This document shows positions 1-12,111 of a stretch of DNA of 44,884 bases, in pieces. Source of the stretch: an uncultured Myxococcales bacterium (lineage in GTDB: Bacteria > Myxococcota_A > Polyangia > Polyangiales > Polyangiaceae); NCBI GenBank assembly GCA_937902985.1, contig CALFNG010000338.1, positions 1 to 44,884 on the forward strand. The letters run 5' to 3'. Under the pieces are notes generated by a model. That model saw nothing but the letters and a program-made list of their open reading frames with translations. It ran no database searches and was not told the origin of the DNA. Positions within the stretch are counted from its first letter, which is position 1. Each line of letters begins with the position of its first letter. Position numbers and translations under genes: made by a program.

Positions 1-1409
1 CCTCGCGGTCGATCGCGACCCGCGACGAGATCGAACGCCACGCCGCCGCCCTCGTCCGGCGGCAGATCGCGCACCGTGACTCGCGTGCGAAGACCCAGCG
101 CCGACGCCAGCACCGCGGCCGACAGCTCCGCGGCCGCCACGGCGGTCTCCCGGTGCGCGCAGATCCCACGCATGACGAAGGCGCCCGCCGCCGTTCGCGT
201 GGCCGGTGGCGTCCAGAGGGAATGCGCCTCGTCGCCACCGAGCACGAACGTGCGCTTGCCGCGCTCGTTGGCGAGCACGTTGTGCAAGATGGCATCGAGG
301 TCGGTCGAATCGACCTCGCGGCCGGGCGCAACGAGGCCGGAGACGATGCGCGGGATGCGTCCGATGCCGGGGTAATCGGGCGCCCAGGTCAACGCGTCCG
401 AGAAGGCGGCCTTGAGCTGGATCGCGAGCGGTGCGCTGCTGGCGAGCGGTTGATCGACGCGTTCGAGCACCGTCACCGCGAGGGCGCGCCCGAGCGCGCG
501 AACGAGCCGCGGCGCCGGGAAGGGCCGCCACGAGACGACGCGTACGGCGACCACATCGTCGCCGCTGGCGCGGAGGCGCTCGACGTCGGCGATCAGCGAG
601 TCGCCGAGCGCTCCGGCCCCGACCAGCCCGACGGGTGCGTCGAGCGCCGGCGCGCGCTCGATCACGTCGTGGTGGCGCCCGGTCAAGGCTTCGAGCTCCC
701 GCATCGCGCTGCCGAGAGCAAAAGGCACGCGCTCGGCAAACGCGCGATCGCCCGCGATGGGATCGCCGGCATCGGCGGGCTGGCTGGCGCGACGGGCCCC
801 GCCGTGCGCCGGCCCGAGGAACGCGTCGCACAGCTCGCGCGACGGCGACGCGATGGGCTCGATGTCGTGCGCATGGGAGGCCTCGTGCACCACGAAGAAC
901 GGGCACCCGCTGTCTTCGGCGGCTCGCCGCGCGATGAGGGCGAGGTCGATCGCGTCCGACACGCCCGCGCCGAGCAGCATGCCCCAGAACAGATCGTCGA
1001 GGGCGAGCGCCGGAGCCAGCCCGGTGATCGACGGCGACGCGCCGGCGCGCGCCGGCTCGGCGATGACGTGCACCACCAGACCCAGGCGCCTCGACGCGAC
1101 GGCGGCCAACTCGTTGCGAGCCGCCGGCAGATCCGCCGCCCGGGCGATGAGCGCCACGCGCTGCCCTTCGCCGGCTGCGCTCGCCGCGCGTCGCACCAGC
1201 TCGGCCACGTCGCCGCCGCGCTCGACCGCCACCGGCTCGCCGAAGGCGTTGTGCTCGGGCACCTCGAAGCCATCGATCGCGACGAGAACGCGCTGCGCAA
1301 CGGCGCCCTCGACGAGAGCGATCGCGCCCGACAGATCCCTGGCCCACGCGCGCATCGCGCCCCTTGTCGAGTCCATCGCCGCGTCCTTCGAGTCCGCCGA
1401 GCCGCTCAT
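1..1409 (-). CDS. 2-oxoacid:ferredoxin oxidoreductase (PFOR/NifJ-like), partial, runs off the left edge
   Basis: I translated this frame by hand from an ATG at 1409; it stays open for 469 codons to the window edge. About residues 120-200 match the PFOR pyrimidine-domain pattern (stretch with SDAIDLALIARRAAEDSGC followed by PFFVVHEASHAHDIEPI). A domain II-like part follows, with VVSWRPFPAPRLVRAL and VLERVDQPLASSAPLAIQ corresponding to the RPF...AVLDRTKEPG region of PFOR. PGIGRIPRIVSGL and the start of a gamma-type domain come next. The 4Fe-4S and TPP domains would lie to the left, outside the window. The canonical N-terminal YPITPSST-type substrate motif is not visible; the first 100 residues are divergent (DGFEVPEHNAFGEPV). 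The family oxidises 2-oxoacids to acyl-CoA and CO2 with reduction of ferredoxin. It sits 19 bp downstream of the kinase gene on the same strand, so co-transcription is likely. Family assignment is fairly sure; catalytic competence is not. Confidence 0.75.
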   Translation of the reverse strand, partial: MSGSADSKDAAMDSTRGAMRAWARDLSGAIALVEGAVAQRVLVAIDGFEVPEHNAFGEPVAVERGGDVAELVRRAASAAGEGQRVALIARAADLPAARNELAAVASRRLGLVVHVIAEPARAGASPSITGLAPALALDDLFWGMLLGAGVSDAIDLALIARRAAEDSGCPFFVVHEASHAHDIEPIASPSRELCDAFLGPAHGGARRASQPADAGDPIAGDRAFAERVPFALGSAMRELEALTGRHHDVIERAPALDAPVGLVGAGALGDSLIADVERLRASGDDVVAVRVVSWRPFPAPRLVRALGRALAVTVLERVDQPLASSAPLAIQLKAAFSDALTWAPDYPGIGRIPRIVSGLVAPGREVDSTDLDAILHNVLANERGKRTFVLGGDEAHSLWTPPATRTAAGAFVMRGICAHRETAVAAAELSAAVLASALGLRTRVTVRDLPPDEGGGVAFDLVAGRDRPR

Positions 1410-1428
1410 CGTCGCGGCGCAATTTAGC

Positions 1429-5334
<3,906 letters not shown>

Positions 5335-5551
5335 GCTCGCTTCGGTGGCGCGATCGGGGGGATCAGGAGAGCTCACGCGATAGTAATGTCCGGACGTTGT
5401 GAAGCCATACGAGAACTTGCCAATGAGGCTGTCGATTTCTCCGGATTCCTGCGACACCTGCGCACCGCTGACCTCACCGACGACCTGGCGTGCTCGAGCT
5501 CAGGCATGAGCGGTTCCCCGGGCCGCCCGCGTCACGGCGCGGGCACGCTTC

Positions 5552-6862
5552 TCACAAGAGGTTCGCGGCCAGCTCGGCGAGATCGCTCCGCTCGCCTTTC
5601 GCGAGAACGATGTGCGCCGCGAGCTTCTCGCCTCCGAAGCGCTCGGCCGCGATGGTGAGGCCGTTCGACGCGCTGTCGACGTAGGGATTGTCGATCTGCC
5701 CGGGGTCGCCGGTGAGGACGATCTTGGTTCCGTCACCCGAGCGCGTGATGATCGTCTTCACTTCGTGAGGCGTCAGGTTCTGCGCCTCGTCGACGACGAT
5801 GAACTGCTGCGGGATCGAACGCCCGCGGATGTACGTGAGCGGCTCGACCTGGATCTGCCCGCTCTCGAGCAGCTCCGCGTAGGCGCGGGGGCCTTTGCGC
5901 GAGCCGGTGGAGAACAGAAACTCGAGGTTGTCGAAGATCGGCTGCATCCACGGGTTGAGCTTCTCGTCGACGTCGCCGGGCAAGAAGCCAATGTCGCGCC
6001 CGAGCGGCATGACGGGGCGCGAGACGAGGATCCGCGAGTACGCTCCGTCTTCGACCGTGCGCTTCAAGCCCGCTGCGAGCGCGAGCAGCGTCTTGCCCGT
6101 GCCCGCCTTGCCGACGAGAGTCACGAGACGGATCGACTCGTCGAGCAGGAGATCGAGCGCGAACGACTGCTCCTTGTTGCGCGGGCGCACGGCCATCACG
6201 CCCTCGCGGGGCACGCGGAGCGCCAGAATGGCGCGCTTGGCCGCGTCGTAGCGTCCGAGCGCCGTATGCGACGGGTTCGTACGATCCCGCATCAGGATGC
6301 AGCTATTCGGCGCCGGCATCGGCTCGCGCGGCGTAAGCTTTCCCTCGCGGAAGAACGTGTCGATCTCTTCGCTGTCGAGCTCGAGGTCGGTGATTCCGCT
6401 ATCCAGTCGGTCGAACTCGACCCGCTGGTTCTCGTACGTCTGCGAGACCATCCCGAGGGCGTCGGCGCGGATCCGGAGGTTCGTGTCCATCGTGACGAAC
6501 ACGGTGACGTGACCGCCGTCGTTCTCGCGCACGTCGAACGCGGTCTGCAAGATGGCCTGGTCCATCGCCGTGTGATCGATCGCGCTCGGCAGGGTGAGGC
6601 GCTTCGTCGGCACGGCGACGCGGAGCGTTCCACCCGAGTCGAGCCCGACCCCCTTGGCGAGGGAACCCCCGCGTTCGCGAAGCTCGTCGAGCAGGCGCGC
6701 GATCGATCGAGCGTTCCGTCCGCGCTCCGACCCTTCGCGCTTGAACTGATCGACTTCTTCGATCACGTAAATGGGGATGATGACGTTGTTGTCCTCGAAC
6801 CGGAAGATGGCGTGCGGGTCGTGAAGCAGGACGTTGGTGTCGAGGACGTAGTTTTTCTTCAT
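5552..6862 (-). CDS. PhoH family protein (PIN domain + PhoH ATPase)
   Basis: 436 residues from ATG 6862; the frame is open further upstream but homology begins exactly at MKKNYVLDTNVLLHDP. The N-terminal PIN nuclease-like domain (1-150) shows the acidic residues D8 (LDTN), E35/E36 (EEVDQF) and D126 (MDTN). The C-terminal PhoH ATPase domain (about 215-430) has Walker A GKAGTGKT (251-258), the PhoH signature SRPVMPLGRDIGFLPG (281-296) and Walker B FIVVDEAQN (354-362). This is the YlaK/PhoH2 architecture, known in other bacteria as RNA helicase/RNase-type proteins; the role here is inferred. It is divergent from the metallopeptidase gene, with about 140 bp between them. The upstream gap holds a GA-rich run but no clear sigma-70 promoter. 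Confidence 0.93.
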   Translation of the reverse strand: MKKNYVLDTNVLLHDPHAIFRFEDNNVIIPIYVIEEVDQFKREGSERGRNARSIARLLDELRERGGSLAKGVGLDSGGTLRVAVPTKRLTLPSAIDHTAMDQAILQTAFDVRENDGGHVTVFVTMDTNLRIRADALGMVSQTYENQRVEFDRLDSGITDLELDSEEIDTFFREGKLTPREPMPAPNSCILMRDRTNPSHTALGRYDAAKRAILALRVPREGVMAVRPRNKEQSFALDLLLDESIRLVTLVGKAGTGKTLLALAAGLKRTVEDGAYSRILVSRPVMPLGRDIGFLPGDVDEKLNPWMQPIFDNLEFLFSTGSRKGPRAYAELLESGQIQVEPLTYIRGRSIPQQFIVVDEAQNLTPHEVKTIITRSGDGTKIVLTGDPGQIDNPYVDSASNGLTIAAERFGGEKLAAHIVLAKGERSDLAELAANLL

Positions 6863-7002
6863 CGTTGTCCGAGCGAGCCAGTTGCGTGCGCGGCGCGATG
6901 CGAGCGGCGCGCGAAGAGAGAGAGAGCAGGGAGAGGCGCGCTTAGCCGCGTGACGTTGCCAGCGCAAGACACAAGGGCAGTCTATGCTGTTCCCGGACGC
7001 TC

Positions 7003-8130
7003 GTGACCTCCGCAGCACACGATTTATCTCGCCGCTCGCCGCCTCCCTCGGCCTGGTGCGCGCCGATCGAGCGCCTGCTCACCCGCGCCGCGCACGAGGT
7101 ACGGGTGCTTTCGGCCCTCACGCCCACGAACGCGCAAGCCGAGCGCGCGCGCCTGATTGGCGAGCTCCGCGCTGGAAGGCGCTCGTCGCCGCGATGGGCC
7201 TACGTACCGCGACCGCACGAAGAGCTCCGTCGCGCGCTCGACGCCGCCGAACGCATCCTGGAGCAGGGCGATCGCAGCCCGGTCGAGACGCTCTTTCTCG
7301 ACCGAACCCGGGAGCTCGCGCTCGAAGCCGCGATGTGCGCCTCCGCCGGCCGACCGGAGCTGGCTCGACTGGCCCGCGCTCGCTTCGAGCCGCACGTTCC
7401 CCGTGTCGCGCGCGATGCGTCCGAGCTGTGCTCGGCGTGGCTCGCCGAGCCTCCAGTCCGCGAACCCCGCGCCCGGCGCGCGAGCAACGATCCCGATGCG
7501 CGCTCGCTCCTGTCGCTCATGCGTGCCGCGGTGGGCCGCCTGCGCCTCCCCTTCACGGTCGTCGAGAGCCCTTGGCTCGCGCCCCTCTCGGCGACCGGCG
7601 AGCGTGTCATCCTCGTCGCGACCGATCGGCTGGTGCCCGACGAAGACGCGCGTCGCACCGTCCTGCACGAGGTCGAGGGGCACGCCTGCCCGCGGGCGCG
7701 GTCCGTTCACGCGCCTTCGCCGCTCTTCCGCATCGGGACGGCGCGCGGCACCGACGACCAAGAAGGGCGCGCGGTGCTCCTCGAAGAGCGAGCCGGTCTC
7801 CTCGGCCCCCGCCGCACGCGGCAGCTCGCCGCGCGGCATCGCGCGGTCGAGGCCATGCTCGAAGGCGCGTCGTTCGCCGACGTGGCCGGCGCGCTGGTCA
7901 GCCGCTGCGCACTCGGGCCAGCCGATGCGATCATCGTCGCCGAGCGCGCCTTCCGCGGCAGCGACGGCACCCATCCTGGGCTCGGTCGAGAGCGCGTCTA
8001 TCTCGAGTCGCTCGTGCGCGTTCGCGAGCACCTGACCGCCCGCCCTCAAGACGACGCGATCATGGCCAGCGGCCAGATCGCCGTCGGGTCCCTCGACACG
8101 TTGCGAGCTCACCTCGCAGCCGACCGCTGA
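7003..8130 (+). CDS. DUF1704-type (MATCAP/QEGLA motif) putative metallopeptidase
   Basis: 375 residues from GTG 7003. The middle of the protein carries HEVEGH (H222, E223, H227), an HExxxH zinc motif, followed about 25 residues on by DDQEGRAVLLEE (251-262), the position of the QEGLA/TEEGLA motif of the DUF1704 family. That family includes the 'flavohemoglobin expression-modulating QEGLA' proteins and the eukaryotic tyrosine carboxypeptidase MATCAP. The first 170 residues are helical and Ala/Arg/Glu-rich, as in other DUF1704 proteins. No signal peptide is visible, so it is probably cytoplasmic. It transcribes toward the lipoprotein gene at 8357, with a repeat element between them. The motif pair makes a zinc peptidase fold likely; substrate unknown. 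The start rests only on being the first GTG with sensible downstream coding. Confidence 0.75.
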   Translation: MTSAAHDLSRRSPPPSAWCAPIERLLTRAAHEVRVLSALTPTNAQAERARLIGELRAGRRSSPRWAYVPRPHEELRRALDAAERILEQGDRSPVETLFLDRTRELALEAAMCASAGRPELARLARARFEPHVPRVARDASELCSAWLAEPPVREPRARRASNDPDARSLLSLMRAAVGRLRLPFTVVESPWLAPLSATGERVILVATDRLVPDEDARRTVLHEVEGHACPRARSVHAPSPLFRIGTARGTDDQEGRAVLLEERAGLLGPRRTRQLAARHRAVEAMLEGASFADVAGALVSRCALGPADAIIVAERAFRGSDGTHPGLGRERVYLESLVRVREHLTARPQDDAIMASGQIAVGSLDTLRAHLAADR

Positions 8131-8160
8131 CTGGCTCCAGAGCGAATGCCGCTCACGTAG

Positions 8161-8360
8161 GAGGAGAAGGAAATTGGCCGCAGAGGCGCAGAGGGCGCAG
8201 TGCAGGAATTGGGGTCGAAGGCTGGCGACCTGCGCGGCGGATCCGATCCGCGCGAGCTAGACTGGCGCGCTTTTAGCGCGCGCAAAACCCTCGGTCCTCT
8301 GCGCCCTCTGCGCCCTCTGCGCCCTCTGCGGCTCTTCGGCTCTGCGGCTAATCTCCTTAG
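8161..8360. repeat. Small element with imperfect inverted termini (CGCAGAGGG repeats)
   Basis: The gap between two convergent genes holds a left arm (8176-8200, GCCGCAGAGG then CGCAGAGGGCGCAG). A right arm (8296-8350) reads, as reverse complement, GCCGCAGAGC then CCGCAGAGGGCGCAG repeated three times. The purine-rich outer ends are also similar (AGGAGAAGGAAATT against AAGGAGATTA). The right end overlaps the stop codon of the lipoprotein gene. Inside is a perfect 6-bp hairpin, GCGCGC-TTTTA-GCGCGC at 8265-8281. It could act as a bidirectional terminator or be a dispersed MITE/REP-like repeat; no T-run and no clear target duplication is seen. Confidence 0.6.
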
Positions 8361-9424
8361 TCGCGCGACGAGGCGTCGGGGAGGCCCGTGGGGGTGATCT
8401 GGAGGGGCACCGTCACCCAGTCGGCCCCGCCCTGGTCGTCGTGGACGACGATCCACACGAAGTTCTTGGCCGGCCTCTTCGTGTCGCTGCCCGGCGGAAT
8501 GTACTCGTTGTCGGTGCCGCTCGGGATCGTGAGCGTCTGCATCGGGTCGTAGAGGAGGCGCGCCGTCGACTTGAACGTCCCCGCCGTTGCGTAGTAGTCG
8601 GCCCAGACTTGCTTGCTGTCCGGCGGCGACCGGGGAACGACGGGGCCGATCGACTGATGCCCGCACGTGTCGGCGTCGCCTTCGCACGCGGAGGTCGTGA
8701 GCGCGGTCGTCGTCGTGCCACCGTCGATGGCGAGTTGCTTGCCCCCGCCGAGGTCGACCTGCGTGATGACGGGGTTCACTTCTTTCGGATCGTCTTCGGC
8801 GTAGACGCGCGTGAAGCCGAACACGAAGTCGTCGGCCCCCAGACGATTGTGTTGCGAGTCGAAGCAGCCGATGGGAATCTGCTGCGGGTCCTGGCTGTTC
8901 GGGTCGAACGGCACGAGCTCGAGGTGCCCCGCGCACGCGAAGTTGAAGAGGATGACGAGCCCGTAAGGCGACGCCCCGCTGCGCGCAATGACCACCTCGG
9001 AGGGCACCTTGAAGCTGAAGCTCGGGCCCTCCGCGAGCGCGCCGGTGAGATCGACGCCGGGCTCGAGGTGGCCGAGCATCCCGCCTGCGTCGCCGGCCGC
9101 GCCTGCGTCCGCCGACGGGCCGGAGCCGAACTGCGCGAAGCACGCGAAGTAGGCGTCGTTCTTTGGGTTGATGCAGGGGATGGGCAGCCAGAAGAGGTTC
9201 ATCTTGGCGGCGGGGTCGACGCGGCCGTCGTAGGCGAGGAGATCGACGGTGACGGTATCGCCGGGCTTGGCGCGCGGTTCGCTGGCTCGCGACGCGAGGA
9301 TCCGCACCGTGTCGATGACCGTCTCGCTCTGGAACCCCGCCGGCGAGCACGACGCGACCGCCCAGGCTCCGAGGACGACGAGCACGGTGCAAGAGAGGGT
9401 GAAGGCGGCTCCCCATCGCTTCAT
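8357..9424 (-). CDS. Lipoprotein, partner of TonB receptor cassette 1
   Basis: 355 residues from ATG 9424, which starts 2 bp after the receptor stop codon, so translation is probably coupled; the longer upstream open frame only reads through the receptor gene. The N-terminus is a lipoprotein signal (MKRWGAAFTLSCTV, hydrophobic stretch, lipobox AVASC). The mature part is a secreted beta-type protein with several Cys (PCINPKNDAYFACF, ACEGDADTCGH). It ends in NFVWIVVHDDQGGADW, closely matching the end of the other cassette's lipoprotein (HLWVVLRDDRGGVGW). I know no named family. From position and paralogy it is probably an outer-membrane or periplasmic accessory protein of the receptor, for example in substrate capture; this is inference. 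Confidence 0.85.
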   Translation of the reverse strand: MKRWGAAFTLSCTVLVVLGAWAVASCSPAGFQSETVIDTVRILASRASEPRAKPGDTVTVDLLAYDGRVDPAAKMNLFWLPIPCINPKNDAYFACFAQFGSGPSADAGAAGDAGGMLGHLEPGVDLTGALAEGPSFSFKVPSEVVIARSGASPYGLVILFNFACAGHLELVPFDPNSQDPQQIPIGCFDSQHNRLGADDFVFGFTRVYAEDDPKEVNPVITQVDLGGGKQLAIDGGTTTTALTTSACEGDADTCGHQSIGPVVPRSPPDSKQVWADYYATAGTFKSTARLLYDPMQTLTIPSGTDNEYIPPGSDTKRPAKNFVWIVVHDDQGGADWVTVPLQITPTGLPDASSRD

Positions 9425-9426
9425 GG

Positions 9427-12063
9427 TCACATCTCCACGCGGAGCCCGAGGCTCGGCAAGAACGGCAAGTCGTCGACGAACGACGTGCGCGTGGAATTGA
9501 AGTTGTAGCCGATGCCGTCGACGTTCCCGTTGTTGTAGACGTTGAGGACGTCGAGGTACGCGCCGATCTGACCCCAGCCGTATTTCCACGTCTTGTCGAC
9601 GCGGAGATCGAGCGAGTGAAAGAGCGGCAAGCGGGAGCCGAACGCCGGGAACGCCTGCTGCGCCAGGTACGTCCCGATGTTCTCGTCGTAGAACCCGTAG
9701 GTCTCGGGAGTGTACATGTATCCGCTGGTCAGCCGGTAGCGGGCGCCGAGCTCCCAGCCGCGCCCCAGGCGATAGCTCCCGAGCACCGTCAAGATGTGCG
9801 TCTCGTCGAACCGCGACAGCAAGAGCGGCGTCCCCGGCGCGTCGCGCCTCAGGCTCCGCGAGAGCGTGTAGGAGAGCCACCCGAAGAAGTGAGCGTCGGG
9901 CTTGTACCGGATCAAGGTCTCGGCCCCATAGATGACGCCGGTGCCCGTGCTGCCGATCCCCTGTGTCACGAGGTGGTCGAGCTGCTTGTAGAAGCCTTCG
10001 AGCGACGCCTCGATGTTGCGCGTGAACTCGCGCTCGACGCCGAGGTCATAGTGGATCGCGCGGTTGTCGGTCAGCCCGGGAGTTCCGAAGACGGAGTTCG
10101 TCTCCTGCGCCTGCGGCGGCTGCGAGAAGAGCCCGACGCCGCCTTTGAGCGTCGTGCGCGGCGACGTGGTCACGTCCTGACGGACGACGATGCGGGGGTC
10201 CACGTCCCACGCGCCGGTGTCCTTCGTGTAGTCGAGCCGGATGCCGGGAACGATCCGCGCGCCGCGCCAGGGCGTCGCTTCCCACTCCATGTACATCGCG
10301 GGCTGCACGACGCTGGCGCTCACCGACGTCGTGAGCGCCTGCTGGCCCGAGAACGGCCCCGACGGCGGCTGCCCGGGCTTGGGAAATGGCGGCAAGTGCG
10401 CGGTGGCGGTGTAGGGCGCGTCGATGAGGTCGAGCCCGACGTTCATCGTCAGCTGGGGGCCGAGCTTCTGCGAGAGCTCGACGCGCGAGGTGATGGGATA
10501 GTCGACGAGGTTGAAGAAGAGGTTGCCCGCCGTGAACGAGAACGAGTCGCGCCCGATCGACCCCACGATCTTGAAGTCGGTGTTCTCGCTGAAGCGGTTC
10601 TTGTAGATCGCCTGGCCGCGCCAGAACCCGGTGTGCGTGGTCAGGCTTCCGGCGAGCTCGGGCTCGCTCGACGACGTGTTCTGGTTCAGGAAAACGAGCG
10701 CGTCGTCGGACCCGAAGAACGCGAAGCGAAGGCTCGAGCGCTTGGTGAGGTCGCGCTGCAGGATCGCCTGGTAGTCGTAGTAAACGGGGCTGATGCTGAC
10801 GCTCGAGTTCACCGCCTTGAGGAACGGCCCGAGCCAGAGGTCGACGTACGAGCGGCGCGCCGCGACGGCGAATCGCCATCCCCAGTCGAAGATGGGGCCC
10901 TGGGCGAGCACGCGCGAGTCGAGGAGATCGACCTCGGCCATGCCGTGGAGCCGGTCTTTCGCGGGGTCGATGAGGCCGATATCGACGATGCCGCCCATCG
11001 CGCGCCCGTACTGAGCGCTGAAATTGCCTGGATAGAAGTCGAGGCGGTTGATGACCTCCGTGGGCACGACCGACGAGAGGCCGCCGAAGTGGTAAACGAC
11101 CGGTACGGGCGTCCCGTCGACGAAGTACGCCGAGTCTTGCGGGGCCGAGCCGCGCACGATGAGCAAACCCGCGAGGCCGGGCGGGCGTCCGACGCCGGGC
11201 AGGTTCTGGAGCGATCGGAGCGCGTCGCCGTTGGTGCCGGGAATCCGGCTGATCTCGCGCTGCTCGAGGGTGCGCTTGGTCACTTCGCGGGGCGGCTTTT
11301 CGCCGCGCACTTCGACCTCTTCGACGTCCCCCGCCCCCGCCGGCAAGGGCGGTGGAGCGACCGGCGCCTCGGGCGCGAGTCGGTCCACCGAGATGACCTC
11401 TTCGGCCAGTTCCACGGGCTCGTCCGCCTCGTGGAGGGCGCGCCCCAAGGCGCGGATCATCACGTGGTAGGAACCCGCGGGGAGCCCGTCGACGCGCCAG
11501 GCTCCGTCCGCGCTCGTCGTGGCCGTGTGCTCCGTGCCGGCCGCGTCGCGCACCGTCACCGTCGCTCCCGCGATCGGCCGGTCGCTCGCCATCGTGAGGA
11601 CCCGCCCCACGAGCGCCGCCGGGGGCGGCGTGAGCGTGTAGACGAACCGGAGGTTTCGCACCGGGACCGGCCTGCCGCCGCGCAGCGCCGGGTCGAACTC
11701 GAGCTTCTGGGCGGCGGCCACTGCGGCCTCGTCGATCCCGTGACCGATCGGCTTCTCGACCGCCGCATGGGTGACCGTGCCCGTTGCGTCGATGTCGAGG
11801 AGAACCGCGACTTCGACCGGCTCCCGGAAGCCCTCGTCGATGGCCTGCTTCGGGTAGGCCACGCCCTCGTTCTTCTTCACGACGGGCATCGTGATGGTGG
11901 CCGAAGGCGTCGGCGTCTCGGGCGGCGTCTGCTCGGGACGGAGCGGAACGCCCGGAATGGGCGCCGGTACGGGCGGGCCGGGCGTCTGGGCGCTCGCCGG
12001 CAGGGCGGTCGCTCCGGCAAGAACGAGCACGCACCAAAATAAGGAAGAGTTTCGCCGCTGCAT
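9427..12063 (-). CDS. TonB-dependent receptor with N-terminal TonB_C and carboxypeptidase-regulatory domains
   Basis: 878 residues, ATG at 12063, with a signal peptide ending ALPASAQ. Domains in order: a Pro-rich linker; a TonB C-terminal-like domain (about 60-150; VEVAVLLDIDATGTVTHA and AAQKLEFDPALRGGRPVPV); a carboxypeptidase-regulatory/Ig-like domain (150-220; PIAGATVTVRDAAG, GLPAGSYHVMIR); a plug (about 255-375; LQNLPGVGRPPGLAGLLIV, RGSAPQDSAYFVDG, QYGRAMGGIVDIG); then a beta-barrel to the C-terminus (SLGLRVEM). It should sit in the outer membrane and import a substrate using Ton energy. Having a TonB_C domain on the receptor itself is the unusual feature. A lipoprotein gene follows after 2 bp. 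A paralogue with the same architecture lies at 41781-44447. Substrate unknown. Confidence 0.93.
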   Translation of the reverse strand: MQRRNSSLFWCVLVLAGATALPASAQTPGPPVPAPIPGVPLRPEQTPPETPTPSATITMPVVKKNEGVAYPKQAIDEGFREPVEVAVLLDIDATGTVTHAAVEKPIGHGIDEAAVAAAQKLEFDPALRGGRPVPVRNLRFVYTLTPPPAALVGRVLTMASDRPIAGATVTVRDAAGTEHTATTSADGAWRVDGLPAGSYHVMIRALGRALHEADEPVELAEEVISVDRLAPEAPVAPPPLPAGAGDVEEVEVRGEKPPREVTKRTLEQREISRIPGTNGDALRSLQNLPGVGRPPGLAGLLIVRGSAPQDSAYFVDGTPVPVVYHFGGLSSVVPTEVINRLDFYPGNFSAQYGRAMGGIVDIGLIDPAKDRLHGMAEVDLLDSRVLAQGPIFDWGWRFAVAARRSYVDLWLGPFLKAVNSSVSISPVYYDYQAILQRDLTKRSSLRFAFFGSDDALVFLNQNTSSSEPELAGSLTTHTGFWRGQAIYKNRFSENTDFKIVGSIGRDSFSFTAGNLFFNLVDYPITSRVELSQKLGPQLTMNVGLDLIDAPYTATAHLPPFPKPGQPPSGPFSGQQALTTSVSASVVQPAMYMEWEATPWRGARIVPGIRLDYTKDTGAWDVDPRIVVRQDVTTSPRTTLKGGVGLFSQPPQAQETNSVFGTPGLTDNRAIHYDLGVEREFTRNIEASLEGFYKQLDHLVTQGIGSTGTGVIYGAETLIRYKPDAHFFGWLSYTLSRSLRRDAPGTPLLLSRFDETHILTVLGSYRLGRGWELGARYRLTSGYMYTPETYGFYDENIGTYLAQQAFPAFGSRLPLFHSLDLRVDKTWKYGWGQIGAYLDVLNVYNNGNVDGIGYNFNSTRTSFVDDLPFLPSLGLRVEM

Positions 12064-12111
12064 CGGCCGCGTCGCTTCGTAGCCGAGGCTCGCTTCCGGC
12101 TCAACCGCGGC

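Noticed and set aside
153-1427. 424-codon plus-strand open frame at the left end
   Set aside because: The minus frame encodes PFOR-like sequence over the same bases; the plus frame is Arg/Ala-rich and featureless.
5612-7006. 464-codon plus-strand open frame opposite phoH
   Set aside because: Shadow of the PIN-PhoH gene.
8265-8281. Rho-independent terminator at GCGCGC-TTTTA-GCGCGC
   Set aside because: Good 6-bp stem but no T-run on either strand after it; kept only as part of the repeat element.
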